From positions 1-6,851 of the forward strand of contig JAPLWU010000120.1 of the NCBI GenBank assembly GCA_026396425.1: a stretch of DNA of 6,851 nucleotides, in the 5' to 3' direction. The notes under the pieces were generated by a model. It saw nothing but the letters and a program-made list of their open reading frames with translations, did not search any database and was not told where the DNA came from. This DNA comes from Microcaldota archaeon. Lineage in GTDB: Archaea > Micrarchaeota > Micrarchaeia > Burarchaeales > JAKAKT01. This document shows positions 1 through 5,394 of the stretch, piece after piece (the first letter of the stretch is position 1; every line of letters starts with the position of its first letter). A program made the translations under genes and the position numbers.

Positions 1-36
1 CTGCAGCCGGACGCATAGCCGATCTGCCACCCTAGC
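1..36 (-). tRNA. tRNA-Cys(GCA), 5' half, truncated by window edge
   Basis: Reading the minus strand from 36 to 1 gives a tRNA 5' half. There is a 7-nt acceptor strand (GCTAGGG), T8 and G9, a D stem GCA/TGC around a loop with the GG pair, one linker base, the anticodon stem strand TCCGG, and then CTGCAG, which begins an anticodon loop with U33 followed by anticodon GCA (positions 4-2). GCA decodes cysteine. The 3' half lies outside the window, so the acceptor, anticodon and T stems cannot be checked. Base 15 is T rather than the usual purine, which is mildly odd. A TATA box sits at the right distance upstream on the same strand. The assignment rests on fold geometry only. Confidence 0.8.
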
Positions 37-61
37 GCGTGTTTTCTGATATGGCCGATAA

Positions 62-73
62 GGTATAAATAGC
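62..73 (-). promoter_or_regulatory. TATA box for tRNA-Cys
   Basis: The minus strand reads CTATTTATACC, centred about 31 nt upstream of the tRNA 5' end. This fits an archaeal TATA box whose transcript starts 4-6 nt before the mature tRNA. A GGCCATAT element (56 to 49) lies between it and the tRNA. The same DNA read on the plus strand (TATAAATA) points into A-rich sequence with no gene, so the minus-strand use is preferred. Confidence 0.6.
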
Positions 74-107
74 TTGCATGCCCCCGTGGTGAAGCCAATC
101 GCAAATA

Positions 108-152
108 CGAAAAGCAAGAAATAGAAAAAATAAGAAAAGCAAAAACGAAAAA
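108..152 (-). terminator. Oligo-T terminator after alba
   Basis: On the minus strand, starting about 10 nt past the alba stop codon, there are successive runs of T5, T5, T4 and T6 with short spacers. Several U-tracts without a strong hairpin are the usual intrinsic terminator of archaeal RNA polymerase. It would end the glmM-to-alba transcript before the tRNA promoter. Confidence 0.7.
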
Positions 153-162
153 GAGTCAGAAT

Positions 163-501
163 CTATTTCGTGAGGGTTATGTCGATTGCCGAGACTTTGG
201 CCATGCTGCCGTCTTCTGAGGTCAGCTCCTCGGTCGAAATCACGATGTTCTTGACCTTCACGTCGGTTATGAAGCGGTGCCTGACAATCTCCGCCACGTC
301 GACGGCCCTCGAAATCACTTTTCCCCTTGCCTTCACTGAAACCTCGGGAACCCCGGTGTTGAACTGCGTCACGACTGCGAGGACGTAGCTCATAATCCCC
401 TTCTTCCCGATGTACACTGTGTTGTCGTCCATCCTGTGCTGGGGCCTGCTCTGCATCTCCCCCGCAATTTGTTGTGGCTTGCTCTGCATTTCTTCAGCCA
501 T
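163..501 (-). CDS. albA: DNA/RNA-binding protein Alba with N-terminal repeat extension
   Basis: Alba is a small dimeric chromatin protein that coats DNA and also binds RNA. The 112-residue product has the family core from about residue 28 to the end: VYIGKKGIMSYV with the Lys pair K33/K34 (equivalent to the acetylated K16/K17 of Sulfolobus Alba), then VSVKARGKVISRAVD and EIVRHRF, which form the DNA-binding surface. Family members are usually about 90 residues; here some 23 extra residues precede the core, with an 11-residue unit present twice (EMQSKPQQIAG, EMQSRPQHRMD). The first ATG is chosen because AAGGAGGTG (507-515) lies 5 nt upstream. Internal Met codons at 5, 16 and 24 lack a well-spaced ribosome binding site, although Met24 would give the canonical length. 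It is last in the apparent operon, 37 nt after the DUF460 gene, and is followed by oligo-T tracts. Confidence 0.95.
   Translation of the reverse strand: MAEEMQSKPQQIAGEMQSRPQHRMDDNTVYIGKKGIMSYVLAVVTQFNTGVPEVSVKARGKVISRAVDVAEIVRHRFITDVKVKNIVISTEELTSEDGSMAKVSAIDITLTK
436..492 (-). repeat. 33-nt-period direct repeat coding the Alba N-terminal tail
   Basis: Codons 4-11 and 15-22 of alba are near-copies: GAAATGCAGAGCAAGCC and GAGATGCAGAGCAGGCC, then CACAACA and CCAGCA-type ends. The peptides are EMQSKPQQ and EMQSRPQH, with an 11-codon period. Most differences are at third codon positions, so the peptide appears to have been kept after the duplication. The tail is Gln/Pro/Ser-rich and is probably disordered. 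Confidence 0.75.
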
Positions 502-506
502 TGTCG

Positions 507-515
507 CACCTCCTT
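507..515 (-). promoter_or_regulatory. Ribosome binding site of alba
   Basis: The minus strand reads AAGGAGGTG, then CGACA, then ATG. This is a near-perfect complement of the archaeal 16S 3' end and decides in favour of the long, N-terminally extended form of Alba. Confidence 0.85.
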
Positions 516-538
516 TTGTCGCATTGCTCGTAAAGCTG

Positions 539-1420
539 TCAAGCGTCAGACTCCCTGTATTCCTCGACTATCCCCTCCAGGTCTATTTTGTCCTTCAGTA
601 TTTTTAAACCCGATTGTTTCTCCTGCTTCTCGGCGTGTTTGGCAGGCCGTTTATGCCGTCGGCCCATCAGTTCTGCCCGCAGGCGCCTCACCTCACCGTC
701 GAGCTTCCTCATGGTCCTATCGCGCATAATCCTCTCGTAAACCCCGCGCTCAAGCAGCGAAACCCTCTCCCGCAATATGGAATTCTGAAGTTCGAGCCTC
801 TGCACCGCCTTCCTGAGCTCGGCGTTCGCCTCAATCAGCTCGGCGAGAGCGGGAGGTTTTCTGTGGCTCTCGTATTCGCCCAACCCGCCCCTCTCTTTCT
901 TCGCGGCGGCCTCGGCCTTCCCGCTTCCCTTTGCAACCGTTTCGGCTTCCCTTTCCTCGAGTATGAGAAGCGCATGATTTACCGAAACTCCGGAGAGAAC
1001 AAGCCTCCTTATCTCGTCAAGCTTCTCGGATTTTTTCATCTTGGCCAAATTGGCGGCCACCTGCCTGAGTTTGTTCTCATAGAAATGATACGCCTTGAGG
1101 GCCGCTCCCGCCGCATCCTCCTCGTGGATATTCGCGGTCTTGAGCCCCTTCGCGAGCTGCCGTTTCTCATCCGAAGGGAGGCTCTTCTCAGGGAAAAAAA
1201 GGCGGGCGTTGAAGACTCCGGCAATCTTGAGCACGAATTCCGGCGGGGGATTGACATCGGTTGCGATTATGACGGGCCTTCCGAGCGAGCGCAGCTCGCG
1301 GACGAGGTCTTCGAGGCGCATTTCCCGGCCGCTCCCGAGCGCGACCAGCCCGCCTTCAAGGTCAAAAGCCGCATAGCCGACGGTCGTTCCTGGGTCGACT
1401 CCAACAATCAGAAGCTTCAG
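539..1420 (-). CDS. DUF460 (PF04312) RNase H-fold protein with coiled coil; non-canonical start
   Basis: This is an archaeal DUF460-family protein; its molecular function is not established. The first ATG (1321) would remove a clear domain start: reading upstream in frame gives LKLLIVGVDPGTTVG, an RNase H/RuvC-like first strand with Asp9, before an in-frame TAG at 1421-1423. No ATG, GTG or TTG lies between that stop and the motif, so CTG at 1420 is the best start. It is preceded by GGTGA 4 nt upstream. Using CTG gives 293 residues. Later landmarks are IIATDVNPPP (around Asp55), HEEDAAGAALKAY (about 99-111, with Asp102) and a long heptad-like Leu/Glu/Arg region (about 191-251), followed by a basic segment. 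Many family members are about twice this length, so this is a short form. It lies between the GlmU-like gene and alba. A one-base sequence error that hides an upstream ATG (1479) is the main alternative. Confidence 0.85.
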   Translation of the reverse strand: MKLLIVGVDPGTTVGYAAFDLEGGLVALGSGREMRLEDLVRELRSLGRPVIIATDVNPPPEFVLKIAGVFNARLFFPEKSLPSDEKRQLAKGLKTANIHEEDAAGAALKAYHFYENKLRQVAANLAKMKKSEKLDEIRRLVLSGVSVNHALLILEEREAETVAKGSGKAEAAAKKERGGLGEYESHRKPPALAELIEANAELRKAVQRLELQNSILRERVSLLERGVYERIMRDRTMRKLDGEVRRLRAELMGRRHKRPAKHAEKQEKQSGLKILKDKIDLEGIVEEYRESDA

Positions 1421-1424
1421 CTAC

Positions 1425-1501
1425 TCACCACACAATCACGCCCTCGGAATACTCCATATCGCCGGTCACACACCTCCATCGCTGGGCGTGGTTGTGTGAC
1501 C
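1425..1501 (-). promoter_or_regulatory. Leader with competing stems and a tiny ORF before the DUF460 gene
   Basis: In the minus-strand RNA, segment A (1501 to 1484) can pair with segment B (1472 to 1464; 9 perfect pairs, GGUCACACA with UGUGUGACC). It can instead pair with segment C (1443 to 1429; 14 of 15 Watson-Crick pairs with one A-C mismatch, extendable by two wobble pairs into the GGTGA site). The two pairings exclude each other. A GGAGGTG site (1477 to 1471) precedes a 14-codon ORF, GTG at 1469 to TGA at 1425 (MTGDMEYSEGVIVW), whose stop overlaps the DUF460 ribosome binding site. This resembles translational coupling or attenuation, but that role is inferred from sequence alone. Confidence 0.35.
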
Positions 1502-1502
1502 T

Positions 1503-2756
1503 TTACTCCTGGCTGCTCTTGAATTCGAGCTGCTGTTTCACGAAAACCCTCGTTTTCCTCGGGATGTTTTCGTTGACGACAACGCCGGAGCCAATCCAGC
1601 AGTCGTCGCCTATAAGAATTCCCGGCATGATGCAGCTCAAAACGCCCGTTTTCGTATTGTCGCCGATTATCGCGCCCAGTTTCCTCCTCTTCGTGTTCAT
1701 CACGCTGCCGTTTACGTAAGTTCTTATCTGGCCCTCGTCGAACCTGAAGTTGGCAATCTGCGTGCCCGCGCCGAAGTTGCAGTCATAGCCGATTATGCTG
1801 TCTCCGATGTAAGTGAGGTGCTTGGCGTTCACCCTGTCGAAACTTATGCTGTTCTTGACCGTGGTCGAGTCGCTTATGTCGCAGCCCGCGCCGATGCTCG
1901 TACAGGGCCTTATATAGGCGTGGGGCCCGACCGTAGTGCCAGCGCCGATGTAGACTGGCCCCTCCACCCTGCTGTCGAAAATCCGGGCCCCTTTTTCCAT
2001 AATCACCTTGCCAATCACGCGGGAATTCTCGATGTTCCCCCTTTTCGGGGCCAGCTTTTTCAGCAAATATTCGTTCGCATTGAAAAGATGCCAGGGCATC
2101 CCCATGTCGAGCCAGTAGCCGCCAATTTCAACCCCCCTGACTTTCCCCATCTTCATCTCGCTTTTTATCAAATTAGTGACTTCGATTTCGCCTCTCGGGG
2201 AAGGCCTTAGGGCCTTGAGTTTGGCGAAAACCCCCCCATTGAATACGTACATGCTCGTGTTGGCCAATCCGCTTTTCAAATTCCTGGGCTTCTCCACGAA
2301 ATTTTTTATGACTCCCCCTTCAACTTTCGCTATCCCATATTGCTCCGTGTCTTTGACTTTCTTCAGCCCTACCGTTATCCCAGAAGAGTGCGCGTCAATG
2401 ACGCTTTTGACCGCCTGGCTCTCGACAATCACGTCGCCAGCCATCCCGAAAAAAGTATCGTCAATCTCGTCCTCAGCAGTGAGAAAAGCGGCGCCAGTCC
2501 CGTATTTGCTACCCTGCGTGACATAATGCAATTTCATCCCGATTTTCTTCCCGTTCCCGAAGTGCTCCTTCACCACGTCCTCCATGTATTTTACGACTAT
2601 TACGGCCTCCTTCACTCCGGCCCCGCGTATGCTTTCGAGCACGTGCTGCAAAATCGGCTTTCCCGCAATCTGGATCATGCATTTCGGCCGGGTATAAGTA
2701 AGGGGGCGCAATCGCTTTCCCTCGCCCGCAGCCAAAACAACGGCTTTCATTTTCAT
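1503..2756 (-). CDS. glmU: Bifunctional sugar-1-phosphate nucleotidylyltransferase/acetyltransferase (GlmU-like)
   Basis: The 417-residue product has two domains. Residues 1-230 are a nucleotidyltransferase: LAAGEGKRLRP (8-18) with the downstream T20 and P24-K25 of the GxGxRxxPxTxxxPK signature, a metal-binding GD at 107-108, EKP at 155-157, and GYWLDMGMPW (213-222). Residues about 245-400 form a left-handed beta-helix of hexapeptide repeats, including KHLTYIGDSIIG with His313. That His matches the catalytic His of the archaeal ST0452-type GlcN-1-P/GalN-1-P acetyltransferase. The expected reactions are acetylation of GlcN-1-P and then UTP-dependent formation of UDP-GlcNAc in the cytoplasm. 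The glucose-1-phosphate thymidylyltransferase activity reported for such enzymes cannot be excluded. It starts 45 nt after glmM with a weak GGGTG site; the second ATG (codon 3) is also usable. The pairing with glmM supports a UDP-GlcNAc role. Confidence 0.93.
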   Translation of the reverse strand: MKMKAVVLAAGEGKRLRPLTYTRPKCMIQIAGKPILQHVLESIRGAGVKEAVIVVKYMEDVVKEHFGNGKKIGMKLHYVTQGSKYGTGAAFLTAEDEIDDTFFGMAGDVIVESQAVKSVIDAHSSGITVGLKKVKDTEQYGIAKVEGGVIKNFVEKPRNLKSGLANTSMYVFNGGVFAKLKALRPSPRGEIEVTNLIKSEMKMGKVRGVEIGGYWLDMGMPWHLFNANEYLLKKLAPKRGNIENSRVIGKVIMEKGARIFDSRVEGPVYIGAGTTVGPHAYIRPCTSIGAGCDISDSTTVKNSISFDRVNAKHLTYIGDSIIGYDCNFGAGTQIANFRFDEGQIRTYVNGSVMNTKRRKLGAIIGDNTKTGVLSCIMPGILIGDDCWIGSGVVVNENIPRKTRVFVKQQLEFKSSQE

Positions 2757-2789
2757 CCAAACACCCGATTAAACAGTCTCTTCACATTA

Positions 2790-2813
2790 CTATAACGAAC
2801 TCTATAACGAACT
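2790..2813 (-). repeat. Perfect 12-bp tandem duplication across the glmM stop codon
   Basis: CTATAACGAACT occurs twice head to tail (2790-2801 and 2802-2813). On the minus strand each copy reads AGT TCG TTA TAG, that is Ser-Ser-Leu-stop, in the same frame. The second copy in reading order lies just past the glmM stop and supplies a second in-frame stop. Confidence 0.9.
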
Positions 2814-4139
2814 TTTGACGATTCCCTCGGCCTGTTTGAAAACCTTTTCCAATCCTTTCGCATTTCTGTGCTCGCACGTTATCCTTATCGCCGGTTCGGT
2901 TCCCGAGGGCCTCACCATCACCCACCCGTTTTCAAAATCAACGCGAATTCCGTCAATGGTGTGCATCCTCCCCTCGAATGCCTTCATCTTCTCCCTTATG
3001 GCGCGCATGGCCTTCTCCTTGTCCCTGCACTCGTACTTGCTCCTCCTCATCGGGTATATTTTGACCTTTTTTCGCAAGGCGGAGAGCTTTCCAAGGGCGC
3101 ACGTCATCTCCACGAGTTTCAGCGCGCAAAGCACCCCGTCCGGAACCATGACCTCCTCCGGGAATATGTACTCGCCGCACGGCTCGCCACCGAAGAAGCA
3201 GCCCTTCTCCCTTATGGCATTGGCAACATCGAGGCTTCCAACCCGGGTTATGTGCAACCTTCCGCCCGCCTTTTCCACGCTCTCGCGCACCGCGAGTGAT
3301 GCTTCAACTGTTGAAGCAACGTCCTTCCCCTTGCCCGTTCCCTTCCCGCCTTTCCCCAGCAAATAGCCGCACATGAGGGCGAGCTGCGCGTCCAGGCCGA
3401 CCATCTCGCCGTTCTCGTCAATCGCAACCGCCCTGTCCGCATCTCCGTCATGCGCTATTCCAATGTCGGCTCCGCATGCTTTAACCAGCCTGCAGGTCTC
3501 GCTCAAATTCTCCGCATTGGGCTCGAGCCCGCGCGCGAAAATCCCGCTCTTATCGGCATTGACGCCAACCACCCTGCAGCCCGCTTCCCTCAAAACATAA
3601 GGGGTAATCGAGCATCCAGCCCCGTTCCCGCAGTCTATGAGCACTTTCGGCGCCTTTTTTCTTATGAGCCCGACATCCGCATGGGCAAGCGCGGCATCCA
3701 TGTGCCTCCGCACCGCGCCATCGTCAAAACTCTCGCTTCCCAGCTCGTCCCAGCGCGCTGCCCCTATCCCCTTTTCAACCTTGAATTCCACCCTTCTCTC
3801 GAATTCGCGCTGCACCTCGCCGCCTTTCCCGAAAATCTTCATGCCGTTGTAATCGGGCGGGTTGTGCGACGCGGTTATCATCACCGCCTTGGAATCACGG
3901 CCCGCGAGGGCCACGGTGGGGGTTGGCGCAACCCCGAGCCGGACTGCCTCGCCGCCTGCGGAAACGACTCCCGCCACGAGCGCGGCCTCAATAACCGGCC
4001 CGGAAAGGCGCGTATCCCTTCCGACAAAAACCTTCTCGCCCTGCCTTTCCACTATCGCTTTCCCGACTTTCAGCGCGAGCTCGGGGGTCACGAACTCGCC
4101 GAACTTCCCCCTTATCCCCGACGTCCCGAAAAGCCCCAT
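2802..4139 (-). CDS. glmM: Phosphoglucosamine mutase (archaeal GlmM type)
   Basis: This is an alpha-D-phosphohexomutase that interconverts GlcN-6-P and GlcN-1-P. Counting from GTG 4148 (448 residues), the landmarks in order are GLFGTSGIRG (5-14), the phosphoserine loop TASHNP with Ser94, the Mg-binding DGDADR (234-239), the sugar-recognition loop GGEPCGEYIF (320-329), and the C-terminal phosphate loop RPSGTEP (413-419). All four mutase domains are present at full length. The GGEP loop fits archaeal GlmM/phosphohexomutases, but activity on Man-1-P or Glc-1-P cannot be excluded. I prefer ATG 4139 (445 residues), because family members begin just before the GLFGT motif and a TATA element lies 25-34 nt upstream, implying a leaderless or near-leaderless message. 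GTG 4148 is the alternative. It heads the run glmM, glmU-like, DUF460, alba. Confidence 0.94.
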   Translation of the reverse strand: MGLFGTSGIRGKFGEFVTPELALKVGKAIVERQGEKVFVGRDTRLSGPVIEAALVAGVVSAGGEAVRLGVAPTPTVALAGRDSKAVMITASHNPPDYNGMKIFGKGGEVQREFERRVEFKVEKGIGAARWDELGSESFDDGAVRRHMDAALAHADVGLIRKKAPKVLIDCGNGAGCSITPYVLREAGCRVVGVNADKSGIFARGLEPNAENLSETCRLVKACGADIGIAHDGDADRAVAIDENGEMVGLDAQLALMCGYLLGKGGKGTGKGKDVASTVEASLAVRESVEKAGGRLHITRVGSLDVANAIREKGCFFGGEPCGEYIFPEEVMVPDGVLCALKLVEMTCALGKLSALRKKVKIYPMRRSKYECRDKEKAMRAIREKMKAFEGRMHTIDGIRVDFENGWVMVRPSGTEPAIRITCEHRNAKGLEKVFKQAEGIVKSSL

Positions 4140-4161
4140 GCTTTGCACTATTGCGGCGCAA

Positions 4162-4173
4162 GTATTAAAAATG
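4162..4173. promoter_or_regulatory. Shared bidirectional TATA element between glmM and secG
   Basis: The plus strand reads GTATTAAAAATG and the minus strand CATTTTTAATAC. Both directions offer a TATA-like core. Its centre is about 27 nt from the secG GTG (4194) and about 29 nt from the glmM ATG (4139), the usual distance from archaeal TATA to transcription start. Both genes would then be leaderless or nearly so, in agreement with the absence of a clear ribosome binding site before either start. Confidence 0.6.
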
Positions 4174-4193
4174 TCAGCCGCCCGTATCTAACC

Positions 4194-4349
4194 GTGGCAC
4201 AGGAAACGATAACGCAACCCCGCAGTTCGACGGGAATAATCAGCTTCTACAACGAGGAGACCGGAGGCCCGCAGCTCGACCCAAGGTCAGTGCTCCTTTT
4301 CTCGGTGCTCGTTATTCTGATTATAGAAATCTACTCGCTCATGTCGTGA
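4194..4349 (+). CDS. secG: Preprotein translocase subunit Sec61-beta (archaeal SecG)
   Basis: This encodes the small, non-essential-type beta subunit of the SecYE-beta protein-conducting channel in the membrane. The 51-residue product starts at GTG and shows the archaeal family pattern: a short polar N-terminus, STGIISFYNEE (12-22), GGPQLDPRSV (24-33), then one hydrophobic segment from about 33 to 50 ending at the C-terminus. This is a tail-anchored topology with a cytoplasmic N-terminus. The length is normal for archaeal Sec61-beta (about 50-60). GTG at 4194 is chosen because the upstream ATG at 4171 is out of frame and soon meets a stop, and a TATA element lies about 27 nt upstream. It is divergent from glmM. 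No clear oligo-T terminator follows. The identification is by motif pattern and topology. Confidence 0.9.
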   Translation: MAQETITQPRSSTGIISFYNEETGGPQLDPRSVLLFSVLVILIIEIYSLMS

Positions 4350-4406
4350 GAAAAGCCAGTGAGCCATCCCGACAGTTTAGTTTATCCCGAGTTGGTCTGG
4401 CAGACT

Positions 4407-4444
4407 GGCCATATGAATTTATATAGGGGAAACGCGATAATATA
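4407..4444 (+). promoter_or_regulatory. Promoter of the 4484-5278 gene
   Basis: GGCCATATGAATTTATATA (4407-4425) contains a TATA box (TTTATATA, 4418-4425) that predicts a start near 4447, giving a leader of about 35 nt. An ATAATATA block (4437-4444) follows. The GGCCATATnAATTT and ATAATATA blocks recur in the HAD promoter at 6106-6136. A run of seven G (4469-4475) serves as the ribosome binding site 8 nt before the ATG. Confidence 0.6.
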
Positions 4445-4483
4445 CTACTTATTCTACTAGCACGAAGTGGGGGGGTTGACGAC

Positions 4484-5278
4484 ATGACGCAGGCAACAGC
4501 ACCAAAAGTGGAAATAGTAGCTCCGGGGATCGGCCTAGTGCGCAAAATAACGGCCAGGGATGCCTTTGCTCAATTCAGTATTCTCGGTCCGAAGCCAATG
4601 AATAATCTTGCAAAATCAAATCCCGAGGGTTTCAAAAGAATACTCGACTTACACTCGCAACTATTTATGGGACTTTCATTAGCACCGGAAGGGCCTCTCG
4701 GGGATTACATCAACAGCGGCAAGCTTCGTTTTTCTTCAGAAAGACTCGGAGAGAAAAGAAACATTGAAATACCAGAAAAAAATCTGCTAAGAACAGGAAA
4801 AACAAACATCCTGACAAGACGGAACCCGCTTCTTGTGATAACCGGCGGTTGCGTCATCGAACGCAGCGGCAACGAATTCTCAATTGCATTTGACAGGAGA
4901 TCCCTGGAGCATTTGGCCGATTTCATAATGCTTCTGACTAGACCATCCTCCAATGGTTGGTACAAATCTATCATGGGCATGCCAGTTGGCAAAGCATCAT
5001 ACGCCTGCGATCGCGATGCACTTTACTTTTACCACTTTGATTCTACAGTTGGACTTGGGTGTTCTAAACTTGGATCTATCTGGCGCGGCAATTATGAAAT
5101 CTTCGGTGGCAATTGTGGTGTCATCGTTGGCTACATGCTTGACTCAGAGAACACGGTGCTAGTGCGAGCCCCAGATTTGAAACAACTGGCCAATGAAGCA
5201 AAAACCGAACTAGGCAAAAGACTTGATAAGTTGCCAGCCACGCAACAACTCATAAAAGCCGTAAGAGAGCGGGCTTAA
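4484..5278 (+). CDS. Hypothetical protein, 264 residues, no recognised family
   Basis: I do not recognise this protein. It appears soluble: there is no signal peptide and no convincing membrane helix. The N-terminal third is mixed polar. A basic stretch about residues 86-113 (SERLGEKRN, LLRTGKTNILTRRNP) precedes a short hydrophobic beta-like stretch (LLVITGGCVI). The region from about 160 to 220 is rich in Gly, aromatic residues and Cys (YKSIMGMPVGKASYAC, YFYHFDSTVGLGC, NYEIFGGNCGVIVGYM), with Cys residues that could bind metal or form disulfides. The C-terminus is helical and charged. The ATG is supported by the promoter and the G-rich site upstream. Base composition is lower in GC than the glmM block, and it stands alone between secG and a convergent HAD gene. 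This suggests a lineage-specific or acquired gene. It is probably real because of its length and its own promoter and terminator. Confidence 0.75.
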   Translation: MTQATAPKVEIVAPGIGLVRKITARDAFAQFSILGPKPMNNLAKSNPEGFKRILDLHSQLFMGLSLAPEGPLGDYINSGKLRFSSERLGEKRNIEIPEKNLLRTGKTNILTRRNPLLVITGGCVIERSGNEFSIAFDRRSLEHLADFIMLLTRPSSNGWYKSIMGMPVGKASYACDRDALYFYHFDSTVGLGCSKLGSIWRGNYEIFGGNCGVIVGYMLDSENTVLVRAPDLKQLANEAKTELGKRLDKLPATQQLIKAVRERA

Positions 5279-5330
5279 AATTCTTGGCTGAAAACCATTT
5301 GCTCTGGAAAGAGAGCTTCTGGGCTACACC

Positions 5331-5386
5331 TTAATTCTTTTTAGAGCATTTTTCCGCACGCCTTCCTCACTTTCGCGACTTTTTTT
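5331..5386 (+). terminator. Oligo-T tracts downstream of the hypothetical gene
   Basis: The plus strand has T5 (5338-5342), T5 (5349-5353) and T7 (5380-5386) starting about 55 nt after the stop codon, a plausible archaeal intrinsic terminator. A small stem GCTCT/AGAGC (5301-5316) precedes it. Part of the T7 tract is the complement of Lys codons in the decayed HD-like fragment on the minus strand, so the tracts may be partly fortuitous. Confidence 0.5.
5341..5385 (-). pseudogene. Decayed duplicate of the HD-gene 3' end
   Basis: The minus strand from 5385 to 5341 encodes KKVAKVRKACGKML and a stop. The HD-domain gene at 6192-6851 ends EKVEKVRKACAKIL and a stop. Ten of 14 residues are identical, and about 31 of 45 bases match, with many differences at third positions. 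It lies directly behind the restored HAD stop codon (5395-5397), with only two or three codons between, and has no start or body of its own. It could be a relic of a second HD gene copy, or a copy of the target-gene end carried by an inserted segment. The match is short, so chance similarity of Lys-rich termini remains possible. Confidence 0.45.
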
Positions 5387-5394
5387 GTGCAGAA

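Noticed and set aside
84..123. Short plus-strand ORF beginning GTGGTGAAG after the TATAAATA sequence.
   Set aside because: It has only about a dozen codons, is Lys-rich from the A-tracts and has no ribosome binding site. The TATA is better explained by tRNA-Cys on the minus strand.
614..1522. Long open frame on the plus strand (302 codons) opposite the DUF460 gene.
   Set aside because: It is a shadow of a GC-rich minus-strand gene. The minus strand carries recognisable DUF460 motifs, while the plus product is low-complexity Pro/Arg/Leu without a family signature.
3450..4193. Upstream in-frame extension of the Sec61-beta frame to 299 residues.
   Set aside because: It runs antisense through glmM, whose catalytic motifs are intact. 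The Sec61-beta domain starts at GTG 4194 and has its own TATA element.
4354..4410. Small repeats and stems (CCAGT/ACTGG, two ATCCCGA copies, GTCT/AGAC) after secG.
   Set aside because: They are short, imperfect and not followed by a T tract, so they do not support a terminator or an operator.
5301..5316. GCTCT/AGAGC stem with a 6-nt loop between the convergent genes.
   Set aside because: A 5-bp stem without an adjacent T run on either strand is expected by chance.
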